63,870 nucleotides of DNA from an uncultured Oscillospiraceae bacterium (lineage in GTDB: Bacteria > Bacillota > Clostridia > Oscillospirales > Acutalibacteraceae): assembly GCA_900546265.1 (NCBI GenBank), contig URCA01000018.1:1-63870 (forward strand). Direction: 5' to 3'. Below, piece by piece: positions 26,446 to 34,732 of the stretch. A program made the position numbers and the translations under genes. Within the stretch, counting starts at the first letter, position 1; each line of letters begins with the position of its first letter. A model generated the notes under the pieces. That model made no database searches. It saw only the letters and a list, made by a program, of their open reading frames with translations, and was not told the DNA's origin.

Positions 26446-27822
26446 ATGGTAAAAGATTTGACGACGGGCAGCCCGGCGAGGCTGATTATCGGGTTTTCCC
26501 TGCCCCTGCTGGCAGGAAATCTGTTTCAGCAGTTTTACAGCATGGCCGACACCATCGTGGTGGGGCGCAGCATCGGGGTGGACGCCCTGGCGGCGGTGGG
26601 CTCCACGGGGGCCATTTCCTTTTTGGTTTTGGGGTTTGTTATCGGCCTGACCGGCGGCTTTTCGGTGGTCGTGGCCCAGAAATTCGGCGCGGGGGACGAG
26701 CGGGAGGTGCGCCGGGCCGTCGCCATGTCGGTCTATCTCAGCGTGCTGCTCACCATCGTGCTGACGGCGGTGAGCGTGCTGTGCACCCGGCCGCTGCTGA
26801 ATTTTATGCAGACGCCGGCCAACATTTACGAAGACGCCTATGCGTATATCGTGGTGATCTTCGCGGGGACGGGAGCCACCATTTTCTACAACCTGCTGTC
26901 CGGCGTCCTGCGGGCTCTGGGGGACAGCCGAACGCCGCTGTATTTCCTGATTTTGTCCTCCGTCATCAATGTGGCGCTGGATCTGGTGTTCATCCTGGTG
27001 TTTGGTATGGGGGTGGCGGGGGCGGCCTATGCCACGGTGGCGGCGCAGGTGCTTTCCGGCCTGCTGTGTCTGCTGTATATGGCGAAAAAGTTCCCTATTC
27101 TCCGGTTTCATAAAAGCGACTGGGCCTGGAACGGCCGGCTGGTGGTTCATCATCTGCGGCTGGGCCTGCCTATGGCGTTTCAGTTTTCCGTGACCGCCAT
27201 CGGGGTTATGATTCTGCAGGGGGCCATCAACGGCTTCGGCTCCTCTGTGGTGGCGGGGTACACGGCCGCCTCCAAGGTTGAGCAGCTGACCACCCAGCCC
27301 ATGATGACCTTCGGCATCACCATGGCCACCTACGGGGGTCAGAACCTGGGGGCCGGCCGGCTCGATCGCATCCGGCAGGGCACCCGCCGGTGCGTGGAGA
27401 TTTCCACGGTGGTGAATCTGGCCTGTGCTGCCCTGGTGGCGTTCCTTGGCAAATACCTGGTGCGGCTGTTCCTGTCCAGCGACAACGCCGAAGAGTTGGC
27501 GGCGGCCACCGACGCGGCTATCCAATATATGAACACCATCGCGGTGTTTTTTGTGGTGCTGGGCCTGCTGTTCATTTTCCGCAACGTGCTGCAGGGGGTG
27601 GGCAGCACGCTCGTGCCTCTGCTGGCCGGGTTTATCGAGCTCGTCATGCGCACGGCGGTGGTGTTCACCCTGCCCCGTTACATCGGATACACCGGGGTCT
27701 GCCTGGCCAACCCCGTGGCCTGGATCGGCGCGACCATCCCGCTTGTCATCGCGTATCTGTTCGTCATGCGGCGCATGGAGCGGCGCCAGCGGGCGGAGGC
27801 GACGATGTCGGAACATCTATAA
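26446..27822 (+). CDS. MATE family efflux transporter
   Basis: 458 aa, 12 membrane segments in two repeats, as expected for multidrug/Na+ or H+ antiporters of the MATE superfamily (LLAGNLFQQFYSMADTIVVG near the start, repeated pattern around LRLGLPMAFQFSVTAIG). I chose ATG 26446, nine bases after GGAGGT; the GTG at 26437 abuts the ribosome site. Substrate unknown. Confidence 0.9.
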   Translation: MVKDLTTGSPARLIIGFSLPLLAGNLFQQFYSMADTIVVGRSIGVDALAAVGSTGAISFLVLGFVIGLTGGFSVVVAQKFGAGDEREVRRAVAMSVYLSVLLTIVLTAVSVLCTRPLLNFMQTPANIYEDAYAYIVVIFAGTGATIFYNLLSGVLRALGDSRTPLYFLILSSVINVALDLVFILVFGMGVAGAAYATVAAQVLSGLLCLLYMAKKFPILRFHKSDWAWNGRLVVHHLRLGLPMAFQFSVTAIGVMILQGAINGFGSSVVAGYTAASKVEQLTTQPMMTFGITMATYGGQNLGAGRLDRIRQGTRRCVEISTVVNLACAALVAFLGKYLVRLFLSSDNAEELAAATDAAIQYMNTIAVFFVVLGLLFIFRNVLQGVGSTLVPLLAGFIELVMRTAVVFTLPRYIGYTGVCLANPVAWIGATIPLVIAYLFVMRRMERRQRAEATMSEHL

Positions 27823-27836
27823 TATAGGTAAAAGAC

Positions 27837-27867
27837 AAAAAGCCCGCGTCGTTTTTTCGACGCGGGC
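27837..27867 (-). terminator. Terminator of the AT-rich ABC operon
   Basis: Perfect 10-bp stem GCCCGCGTCG / CGACGCGGGC with a T6 loop on the plus strand; minus-strand tail of five T. It also separates the convergent MATE gene. Confidence 0.82.
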
Positions 27868-27877
27868 CTCCGCTTAG

Positions 27878-28570
27878 TTAGAAAGGAACGGCCCCATCCG
27901 GTCCATGAGACAAAATTTTTCCATCGCGCAGATGTATCAGCCTTCCAGCGCGTTCGGCCACCAAGCTGTCATGGGTGACGATGACGACGGTAATGCCTGC
28001 TCGATTCAAGCCTTCGAACACAGTGAGAATTTCATCTGTAGTTTGAACATCCAGGGCGCCGGTCGGCTCGTCGGCCAGCAGATACCGGGGAGAGTTGACG
28101 ATGGCCCGAGCAATGGCGACGCGCTGCCGCTGCCCTCCGGATAACTGGGATGCCTTATGGCGGCTGAACTCCTGAATTTGCAGCTGCCTCAGGACGTCTT
28201 CCGTTTTGCTTTTTGCCTGTTTACCCGATATCCCCGCAAAATGAAGGGGGATCATGATGTTATCTTGTACGGTAAAATCGTCAATAAGACCGTAGTCTTG
28301 CAGGACAATCCCCATGGTTTTATTGCGGAAGGCCGCCAAACTTCCCTCGCTGATCTTGGAGAGATGTACATCGTCCACCTGCACGTCCCCGGAGGTGAAG
28401 CCGTCAATCCCGCATAGGACGTGCAGCAACGTGGATTTTCCAGCCCCGGATTTTCCCATAACCGCCACCATTTCTCCGTCCTGAATAGTAAGGCTGACGT
28501 CCTTCAGCGCGAGGCACTCATTGGGCTTGCCCTTGTTATAATATTTTGTCAGATGCTGTATCCGTATCAT
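27878..28570 (-). CDS. ABC transporter ATP-binding protein (MacB/LolD type)
   Basis: 230 aa. Walker A MGKSGAGKST (38-47), Q-loop LQDYGL, signature LSGGQRQRVAIARA (about 142-155), Walker B YLLADEPTGALD and switch His in VIVTHD are all present. The short form fits export or mechanotransmission systems with FtsX-fold permeases. It is 14 bp downstream of permease 2 and is the last gene of a four-gene operon. Confidence 0.93.
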   Translation of the reverse strand: MIRIQHLTKYYNKGKPNECLALKDVSLTIQDGEMVAVMGKSGAGKSTLLHVLCGIDGFTSGDVQVDDVHLSKISEGSLAAFRNKTMGIVLQDYGLIDDFTVQDNIMIPLHFAGISGKQAKSKTEDVLRQLQIQEFSRHKASQLSGGQRQRVAIARAIVNSPRYLLADEPTGALDVQTTDEILTVFEGLNRAGITVVIVTHDSLVAERAGRLIHLRDGKILSHGPDGAVPF

Positions 28571-28584
28571 GCGGACTCCTCCGT

Positions 28585-29829
28585 TCAGCGCTCCTTATCG
28601 CGCAGAATTTGCATGGGAGAGCGAGCTTTAAGGGCAACAAAGGCCGGAATCAACGCCAAAGCCACGACCAGAAGAAGCATGGCCACGGTGGCCAGTATAT
28701 TATAGCCGGTGAGCAGAATCTGCATGGAGAACAGCAGATCCTTTATCACCATATACGGCCAGAAAATCAGTGCGGCAGCGGCCACCACGGCAAACATACA
28801 CAACAGATATGCTAGAATTATCCATGCGCAGTTTCGCCAGCGACAGCCGCAGATATAGTAGACGGAAAACATGGGCAGATATCGCAGGGTATTCAGCACG
28901 GTCATGCTGATAATGCCAACCAGAGAAACAGCAGAAAAACAGATAACCACCGACAGGAGGGAAGAACTGTCCGATCTGGTGGTCTCTAGCCCCTCCTGAT
29001 ACAGCTGTGAAAAGGTTTTGACGGAACCGGTCTTTTCCAGCTGCGTGATATTGTACTGCATGTCCGCCTCGGAAATATCCGGCTCAAAAAAAATCATTTG
29101 GCAACTCAGGGAAGCAAAAATATAAGGAGCAATCGATTGGATGGCTGATTCCCGTGTAAGAAACAGCGGGGATTGTTTGAATCGGTCGTTATACACAGTA
29201 AATAGGTCTAAACAGCTTATACCGCTGCCACTGCTGGAAAAATCCAAATATAAATTTCCTGTATGACTTTTACCTTTAATATCCACCATGCGATATTCTG
29301 GAGTATTGGTCCACTGGCTTCCCCGAACCAGCATGCGGCTGGAAGTTACCTTATTTTTGAAAAGATTACTGAGAATGATTACCGGTATGGTTTTACCATC
29401 CTCTTGCGCTTTAACCGTTTGCCAGAGTTGCGGTTTAAAAAAGGAAGGCAGTTTGTCTATAAGACAATCGGCATATACGATTGTGTCAATAGGGCTGTCA
29501 ACATTATCCGGCTGAAAGGCTAGCATATGAATACTGCCAAGGCAATTCACCTTTTTTAGTGTGCTGAAATCAGCTTGGCTTGACAAATTGTTATGAGGCA
29601 TATCGTTATCTTGATCCACTGGCTCATATTCAAAAATATCGGCAGGCATATAGTATATACCTTGATAATCTATCAAATCCGCAAACATGGTCACCGATTG
29701 CATTTGCATGGAATATCTTCCAATCGTCAAATTCAATAACAGTATGCTAATAAAAATCTGCAAAGCCAATATACCGTTTAAAATGCGGTTTTTTTTAAAA
29801 ATGCGGTATCCATATATCCAAAATTTCAT
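28585..29829 (-). CDS. FtsX/MacB-fold ABC permease (second subunit)
   Basis: 414 aa. One N-terminal membrane helix (about 15-37), an extracellular domain of about 240 residues and three C-terminal helices (about 295-405), the layout of MacB/FtsX proteins. The cytoplasmic loop has YYICGCRWRNCAW, a variant of the usual FtsX motif. The N-terminal two thirds is clearly AT-rich, unlike neighbouring genes. It ends 12 bp after permease 1 and likely forms a heterodimer with it. Confidence 0.82.
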   Translation of the reverse strand: MKFWIYGYRIFKKNRILNGILALQIFISILLLNLTIGRYSMQMQSVTMFADLIDYQGIYYMPADIFEYEPVDQDNDMPHNNLSSQADFSTLKKVNCLGSIHMLAFQPDNVDSPIDTIVYADCLIDKLPSFFKPQLWQTVKAQEDGKTIPVIILSNLFKNKVTSSRMLVRGSQWTNTPEYRMVDIKGKSHTGNLYLDFSSSGSGISCLDLFTVYNDRFKQSPLFLTRESAIQSIAPYIFASLSCQMIFFEPDISEADMQYNITQLEKTGSVKTFSQLYQEGLETTRSDSSSLLSVVICFSAVSLVGIISMTVLNTLRYLPMFSVYYICGCRWRNCAWIILAYLLCMFAVVAAAALIFWPYMVIKDLLFSMQILLTGYNILATVAMLLLVVALALIPAFVALKARSPMQILRDKER

Positions 29830-29841
29830 TCCAGCACCATC

Positions 29842-30873
29842 CTAGCTAATAAGATCCACTGGCCTTTGCGCATTGAAACGCAGTAAAATTGGAGTAAATA
29901 TCAGGGTTACAAAAACAAGATATAAAAGAAACACAGCGGCATAATCTATAAAAAACAGAGTATAAGAAATGGTGATGTGCAGCGTCGGCAGCCATGGCTC
30001 AAGGAGAAAATGATACAACAGACTCGTCAGCAGAAACAGGACACAGGTTATGATGAAAATTTCTGCATAATACATCCAAAAACCTTTCCGCTTGGAGCAG
30101 CCGCAGAGGCGATATACGCCATAGGCTTTTCTCCGCTTCGTCAACAGATAGCGATAGAGAAAGGAGACATTCAGCAAGGCCAAAAGGATAATGAACAGAG
30201 AAGAAAAGGACGCGTAAAGATTTTTGGATACCGCGCGCATGTCGGGCTCGGAAGGAAGAGATACATGCGCGCCGGGGAACGCTTCGGTTAACTGGCTTTC
30301 CATTGCGCGAATTTCCGATTGGTTCAGCATGTGTTTAAACAATATTTGGACGCTGTCAATGGCTTTGTCATTGTTTAGCGAGTAGAACGGCACTTCTGAA
30401 AAGGGACGGTCGGAAAACGCCAGAATGCGGTAGTCTTTCCCGCCGATCGGCAGGTGCTGAGCCTCGTGATACTCGTCATAAAGAGAGGCGGCGGCGATGA
30501 CCAAAGGAGTACCGGCCTTAAAATCCTGTTGCGAGAAATACCGGCCGCCGTATTGAAAAGGTGTACGGGTGTAAGAAGCCAGGATCAATTGCCCTTGTTC
30601 GGTGAACATGGTGAAAATCATGTCCATGTCGTCTCTCTTCTGACTTAAGGCGGACAAGGAGCGCTGCACGCTTTCCTTTGTTTGGCCGGTCAAATCGATG
30701 GTTGCTACTTGATAAGTTCCTTGCGCGTCGTACCCTTGTGCATTCATGGAAGCAAAAACACTGTATATGTATAATGCAATGGTAAGTGATGCCGCCATGC
30801 CTAAAATAAATAGACAAAATACAACTTTATTTTTAATAAATCCATGTAGATTTTTAATAATTAAATTTATCAT
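29842..30873 (-). CDS. FtsX/MacB-fold ABC permease (first subunit)
   Basis: 343 aa from ATG 30873; an ATG six bases earlier (30879) is too close to the ribosome site GGCGGAA. The layout is the same as its neighbour: helix 1 (about 17-42), extracellular domain (about 43-215), three helices near the C-terminus, and the loop RRKAYGVYRLCGCSKRK that typifies FtsX-fold permeases and contacts the ATPase. AT-rich. It lies 70 bp after the secreted-protein gene. Confidence 0.8.
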   Translation of the reverse strand: MINLIIKNLHGFIKNKVVFCLFILGMAASLTIALYIYSVFASMNAQGYDAQGTYQVATIDLTGQTKESVQRSLSALSQKRDDMDMIFTMFTEQGQLILASYTRTPFQYGGRYFSQQDFKAGTPLVIAAASLYDEYHEAQHLPIGGKDYRILAFSDRPFSEVPFYSLNNDKAIDSVQILFKHMLNQSEIRAMESQLTEAFPGAHVSLPSEPDMRAVSKNLYASFSSLFIILLALLNVSFLYRYLLTKRRKAYGVYRLCGCSKRKGFWMYYAEIFIITCVLFLLTSLLYHFLLEPWLPTLHITISYTLFFIDYAAVFLLYLVFVTLIFTPILLRFNAQRPVDLIS

Positions 30874-30943
30874 TATCATTTCCGCCCGTTTCTGTGTACT
30901 AAACAGATTCGCCGCCCGCCAATTATATTTTTACAAATGGGAT

Positions 30944-31414
30944 TTACACAAGTTGATCCCAAACGTAAGTCAAATTATAGTTATCTGTATCGGTAGCACA
31001 ATTGTGATACCATACCGCCCCGATTGCTGACCACAATTTCCCAGGTGATTCGACATATGCGCTTGCAGAGCCAAAATTTTCCTTAGCATTCATATTATTA
31101 CCGGTTCCGTTTCTAGCAATGACATGAACGGCTTTGGTATTATTTTTAGCAGATGCACTAGCATGAGCGATATCGGCTTTAGTAATACCACCTTTAAGGA
31201 CCCCGATGCTACCAGTTCCTCTTAAGCGGTTAGAGCCCACGGCATATTCAATGTTAAAATTATGACTCCAAGTCTTATTGCTTAGATACGGGGCGTATGA
31301 ATATTTCTGCGTGGTTTGTAATGAGTGTTCATAAGTAACCGCCGAAACAGAGAAACTGCATGTAACGACTATAGACACAGCTAAGAGAATACCAACAAAT
31401 TTTTTAGCCTTCAC
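30944..31414 (-). CDS. Secreted protein of unknown family, first gene of the ABC operon
   Basis: 156 aa. The GTG start at 31414 has AAGGAGG seven bases upstream. A signal peptide (MKAKKFVGILLAVSIVV..., probable cut after Ala25, SVSA-VT) leads to a mature protein of about 131 residues that is rich in Ser, Asn and Tyr, with a predicted beta character and two Cys at most. I do not recognise the family. Gene order (secreted protein, two permeases, ATPase) resembles bacteriocin or surface-signal cassettes such as lactococcin 972 systems, but its sequence does not match that family as I know it. AT-rich; the promoter is at 31513-31541. Confidence 0.7.
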   Translation of the reverse strand: MKAKKFVGILLAVSIVVTCSFSVSAVTYEHSLQTTQKYSYAPYLSNKTWSHNFNIEYAVGSNRLRGTGSIGVLKGGITKADIAHASASAKNNTKAVHVIARNGTGNNMNAKENFGSASAYVESPGKLWSAIGAVWYHNCATDTDNYNLTYVWDQLV

Positions 31415-31512
31415 TTTTCTGCCTCCTTCACTTTATTAATTGACGAGCGGCGAATACAGGCGAATATTAATGATATATTTTGGAATTTAAACCAGATAAT
31501 AGATTTTACTAT

Positions 31513-31541
31513 ATATTATCATTAAAAATTATATTTGTAAA
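31513..31541 (-). promoter_or_regulatory. Promoter of the secreted-protein/ABC operon
   Basis: Minus-strand TTTACA (31536-31541), 17-bp spacer, TAATAT (31513-31518), in very AT-rich DNA about 100 bp before the GTG start. Confidence 0.65.
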
Positions 31542-31575
31542 TACTTTTTGTTTAATTGTTGTAATAAAAGAGGAG

Positions 31576-31607
31576 AAAGCCCGCACGGTTTTGCCGATGC
31601 GGGCTTT
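31576..31607 (-). terminator. Terminator after the VOC gene
   Basis: Minus-strand stem AAAGCCCGCATCGG with its complement (one mismatch) and a T-rich tail (CTCCTCTTTT). Confidence 0.78.
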
Positions 31608-31610
31608 AAA

Positions 31611-31988
31611 CTATGGCTCTTGCCGGACAAGATAGCTGTTGCCCTCGGGATCCTGAAAGGTGAACATGGTGCCGTAGGGCATTTGCTGCAGGCTGCCCAC
31701 CGCCACGTCGTCGGCCTTCATCTGCTCATAGGTACGTTCCGCGTTGTCGGTACTGAGAATGACGGACGGATGGCCGACGCAGACGGTGGCATTCTGCTGC
31801 TGCATCAGCGCCTTGTCGTAAAGGACGAAGCTGGTCGGAGACGCGTCCGACGGCGCCACCTCCAGCCAGCGGACCGGCCCCATGCGGTGATCCGCCCGTT
31901 TGACGAAATGGCACTGCTCGGTCCAGAAGCGCAGCGCGGCCTCCGGATCGTGCACATACAGGGTGATTTTACGAATAGCATCCAACAT
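31611..31988 (-). CDS. VOC (glyoxalase/bleomycin resistance) family protein
   Basis: 125 aa. Paired beta-alpha-beta-beta-beta modules are visible: ITLYVHDPEAALRFW at the start, SVILSTDNAERTYEQMK in the middle and FTFQDPEGNSYLV near the end with the usual Glu metal ligand. Such proteins bind a metal and act as lyases, dioxygenases or antibiotic-binding proteins; the substrate is unknown. The ribosome site AGGGGA is buried in a 21-bp hairpin (31994-32042). Confidence 0.85.
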   Translation of the reverse strand: MLDAIRKITLYVHDPEAALRFWTEQCHFVKRADHRMGPVRWLEVAPSDASPTSFVLYDKALMQQQNATVCVGHPSVILSTDNAERTYEQMKADDVAVGSLQQMPYGTMFTFQDPEGNSYLVRQEP

Positions 31989-31993
31989 AACAA

Positions 31994-32042
31994 GATAATC
32001 CCCTTTCCTGCGGATAGTGTTTCCGCAGGAAAGGGGATTATC
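31994..32042 (-). promoter_or_regulatory. Perfect 21-bp hairpin covering the VOC ribosome site
   Basis: Perfect 21-bp arms at 31994-32014 and 32022-32042 around a 7-base loop. On the minus strand the 3' arm contains AAAGGGGA, the ribosome site of the VOC gene. It can act as the end of the upstream DUF1836 transcript, as a translation block in read-through RNA, or both. No T run follows. Confidence 0.65.
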
Positions 32043-32051
32043 CTTTGACAG

Positions 32052-32624
32052 CTATTCGGCCGCTTCCTTTTTCGATTTTTCCTTTTTGGTTTCCTTCGGC
32101 TCCTCCTGCTTGAGGCAGCTGAGGATACGGGCCGCGGCGGTGCGGCGGGCGTTGGCCTCCACCGCCAGCTCCATGGCCATGCGATAGAGGCTTTCCTCCG
32201 ACTGATCGGGCATCTCCCGGATGCGTTCCACCACGCCGCCGAGGGCCCGCAGCTCCATAGCGGAAAAATCCGGATACAGGGTTTCCACGCGGTTTTCCGC
32301 ATCGAGTCCGTGCATAGTTTCCTGGATCTCCGGCAAAGATAATACCGATTTGAGCATGCAGATCATGGTTAGCATGGCCAGGTGATCCCGGGAGTATTTT
32401 TTCTGGGAGGGGCGGGGCAGCACGCCGCCTTTGACGTAGTTGTTGATCATACTGGAGGTCAGCAGCCGTTCTTCCCCCACCTGGAACAGCTCGAGCTGCT
32501 TGCCCATCAGGGTGATGACCTGATCCATATACAGATCCAGCTCCGGCAGCCGCTCCCAGGGCGTGGGATCGAAATCGTGAACGGCGGCCACCCAGTCGTT
32601 GAGTTTTTGAATCGATTCGTCCAT
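32052..32624 (-). CDS. DUF1836 domain protein
   Basis: 190 aa. The DUF1836 core is at about 28-150 (LYMDQVITLM, LTSSMINNYVKGGVLPRP, KKYSRDHLAMLTMI), which reads like a MerR-type winged HTH and is probably DNA-binding. A Lys/Glu-rich C-terminal tail (about 172-190) follows. Function is unknown; the family occurs mainly in Firmicutes. It lies upstream of the VOC gene on the same strand. Confidence 0.85.
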   Translation of the reverse strand: MDESIQKLNDWVAAVHDFDPTPWERLPELDLYMDQVITLMGKQLELFQVGEERLLTSSMINNYVKGGVLPRPSQKKYSRDHLAMLTMICMLKSVLSLPEIQETMHGLDAENRVETLYPDFSAMELRALGGVVERIREMPDQSEESLYRMAMELAVEANARRTAAARILSCLKQEEPKETKKEKSKKEAAE

Positions 32625-32874
32625 TGTCGTTCTGCCTTTCTCAAAGGGTTAAAGGCCGGGGGAATCCCCCGCGGGGCCGCTTACCGGCCTATACAGCTTG
32701 CTCCGCATACGGCCGGAATATGACTCAAGTATAACATATTTGTAAATTCCTTGCAAGACGGCAAAATACCACTTGACAAAATGACAAAAATGAAATAAAC
32801 TAGTTTTATAAACCAGATAACATAATGTTAATAAATTGTTAACGCGATTTTCGACAGGAAGGTTGTGGAGCGGT

Positions 32875-33591
32875 ATGAAGCTCGTTCAGTCCATCGGCGT
32901 ATGGGGAGACAGTGTGATGAAGGGCGTCGTGTATGACGAGAATAAATCGAAATACACGCTGCTCAGCGAAAATGGGGCGGACAAAGCGTCCCGTAAGCTG
33001 GGGCTGCGGCTGTTCAACCGCTCCCGCATGGGATGCACGGTGACCAAAGGGCTGCAGCTGCTCAAGAAGGATCTGCAGCGGCCGGAGGCGGCCTGCGACG
33101 CGGCGCTTATCGAGTTCGGGGGCAACGACTGCGATTACGACTGGGCCCAGGTGGCGGCCCATCCGGAGCAGGACCATCAGCCGAAAACGCCCCTGCCCCT
33201 GTTTATCGCCCAGCTGCGGGACATGATCGATCTGGTCAGGCAGAAGGGGATGCAGCCGGTGATGATGACGCTGCCGCCCCTGCACGCCCAGCGGTATTTC
33301 GATTTCTTCACCCGAAACGGCCTGTCGGGGGACAGCATCCTGCGCTGGCTGGGGGATGTGCAGCATATCTATCGCTGGCATGAGCGGTACAACGCCGCCG
33401 TCATGCGGGTGGCGCAGGAATGCGGCTGCCCGCTGGCCGACGTGCGGGACGCGTTTTTGGCCGAGCGGGATTACGGCGATCTGCTGTGCGCCGACGGCAT
33501 CCATCCCAACGCCAAGGGCCACGCCCTGATGGAAAGCGTGCTGGAAGGGTTCGGCTATTCCTTCCGGCGGGACGGAATCTTGGCGGTATAA
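32875..33591 (+). CDS. SGNH/GDSL-family hydrolase
   Basis: 238 aa. GDSV block with Ser13, FGGNDCDYDW as block III, and Asp207/His210 in DGIHPNAKG. It lacks a signal peptide. It is longer than, and not close to, the SGNH enzyme at 25659. Start ATG 32875 follows GGAG. Substrate unknown. Confidence 0.86.
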   Translation: MKLVQSIGVWGDSVMKGVVYDENKSKYTLLSENGADKASRKLGLRLFNRSRMGCTVTKGLQLLKKDLQRPEAACDAALIEFGGNDCDYDWAQVAAHPEQDHQPKTPLPLFIAQLRDMIDLVRQKGMQPVMMTLPPLHAQRYFDFFTRNGLSGDSILRWLGDVQHIYRWHERYNAAVMRVAQECGCPLADVRDAFLAERDYGDLLCADGIHPNAKGHALMESVLEGFGYSFRRDGILAV

Positions 33592-33623
33592 GAAGGTTCT
33601 TCCTCTTTTTTATCGGTATAGTT

Positions 33624-33666
33624 AACACGCCTTTTACAGACACTTCTGTAGAAGGCGTGTTTTTTA
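33624..33666 (+). terminator. Terminator before the pst operon
   Basis: Stem AACACGCCTT..ACAGA with its complement and six T. Confidence 0.85.
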
Positions 33667-33683
33667 CGTTTTTTAAAGCAAAC

Positions 33684-33711
33684 CTAAATTTCGGTTAACA
33701 TCCGCCTAACA
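33684..33711 (+). promoter_or_regulatory. PhoP-type Pho box in front of pstS
   Basis: Three hexamers spaced exactly 11 bp apart: CTAAAT (33684), TTAACA (33695) and CTAACA (33706). They fit the TTAACA-type direct repeats bound by Gram-positive PhoP. A TAAGAT at 33721-33726 is a possible -10, so the box would cover the -35 region. Confidence 0.75.
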
Positions 33712-33766
33712 TAGCGGCGGTAAGATGACGACGTACTAAAGGAATGACAAACAACGGAGGAGAACG

Positions 33767-34636
33767 ATGATGAAAAAGATTCTTGGCGTGGTGGCTGCGG
33801 CCGCCCTGATTACCACGGTGTTCGCCGGATGCAGTACCGGTGAGGTCGGCGGCACCACCTCGTCCAAAGCCGACGGCTCTTCGGAAACCAAGCTGACCGG
33901 CACCCTGACCATGGCGGGCTCCACCTCCATGACCGATGTCTGCACCGCCCTGAACGAAGCGTTTATGAAGAAGAATTCCGGTGTGAAGGTGGTCCTCAAC
34001 GGCGGCGGCTCCGGCGCGGCCATCACGGCGCTGGGCGACGGCTCCGCCCAGGTGGGCAACCTGTCCCGGGCCGTCAAGGACAGCGAGAACGCGGACGGCA
34101 AATACGAGGCCATCACCATCGCCCTGGACGGCATCGCCGTGGTGGTGGGCAAGGACAACGCGGTTGCCGACCTGACCACCGAGCAGCTGGCGAAAATCTT
34201 CAAGAAGGAGATCACCAACTGGAAGGACGTGGGCGGCAAGGATGCGGCCATCAGCGTCATCGGCCGGGAATCCGGCTCCGGCACCCGGGACGGGTTCGAG
34301 GACATCGTCAAGGTCAAGGACGCCTGCCAGTATGACGTCACTCTCAACAGCACCGGCGCGGTGGTCTCCAAGGTCATGTCCGACGCGAACGCCATCGGCT
34401 ATGTGTCCTACTCCGCGGTCAGCGATGAAATCAAAGCCCTGAAGGTCGGCGGCGTGGAAATCAACGACGACAATATCGCGGACAAATCCTATGCACTCCA
34501 GCGGCCCTTCGTCCATGCGTATCTGAAAAACACCGACAATGAGCTGGTGCAGGCGTATCTGCAGTTCCTGCAGACCGACGAGGCCCAGAACATCATGAAG
34601 AAGGATAAGCTGATTCCGCAGGAATTCTGGAAATAA
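33767..34636 (+). CDS. pstS: Phosphate ABC transporter substrate-binding lipoprotein
   Basis: 289 aa. Lipobox VFAGC (Cys22). The PBP-like domain shows GTLTMAGSTSM (about 45-55), QVGNLSRAVKD, IGRESGSGTRDGFE (about 165-178), typical for phosphate ligation by Ser/Thr/Arg/Asp. It captures phosphate outside the membrane for PstCAB. The start at 33767 has GGAGG six bases upstream. First gene of a seven-gene Pho operon. Confidence 0.96.
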   Translation: MMKKILGVVAAAALITTVFAGCSTGEVGGTTSSKADGSSETKLTGTLTMAGSTSMTDVCTALNEAFMKKNSGVKVVLNGGGSGAAITALGDGSAQVGNLSRAVKDSENADGKYEAITIALDGIAVVVGKDNAVADLTTEQLAKIFKKEITNWKDVGGKDAAISVIGRESGSGTRDGFEDIVKVKDACQYDVTLNSTGAVVSKVMSDANAIGYVSYSAVSDEIKALKVGGVEINDDNIADKSYALQRPFVHAYLKNTDNELVQAYLQFLQTDEAQNIMKKDKLIPQEFWK

Positions 34637-34732
34637 AAACGCACGGCGATAACAGCGCCGACAGCAAGTCTCGCCGCGGGGAGGAATCCCTGCGGCGGGA
34701 CTTGCGGCGGATGGAAAGGCATGGTCAAACGT

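Noticed and set aside
30944..31414. Lactococcin 972 family bacteriocin
   Set aside because: Gene order is similar, but the mature sequence does not show the Trp/Tyr/Gly pattern of that family and the permeases are not the usual single long form; kept as unknown secreted protein.
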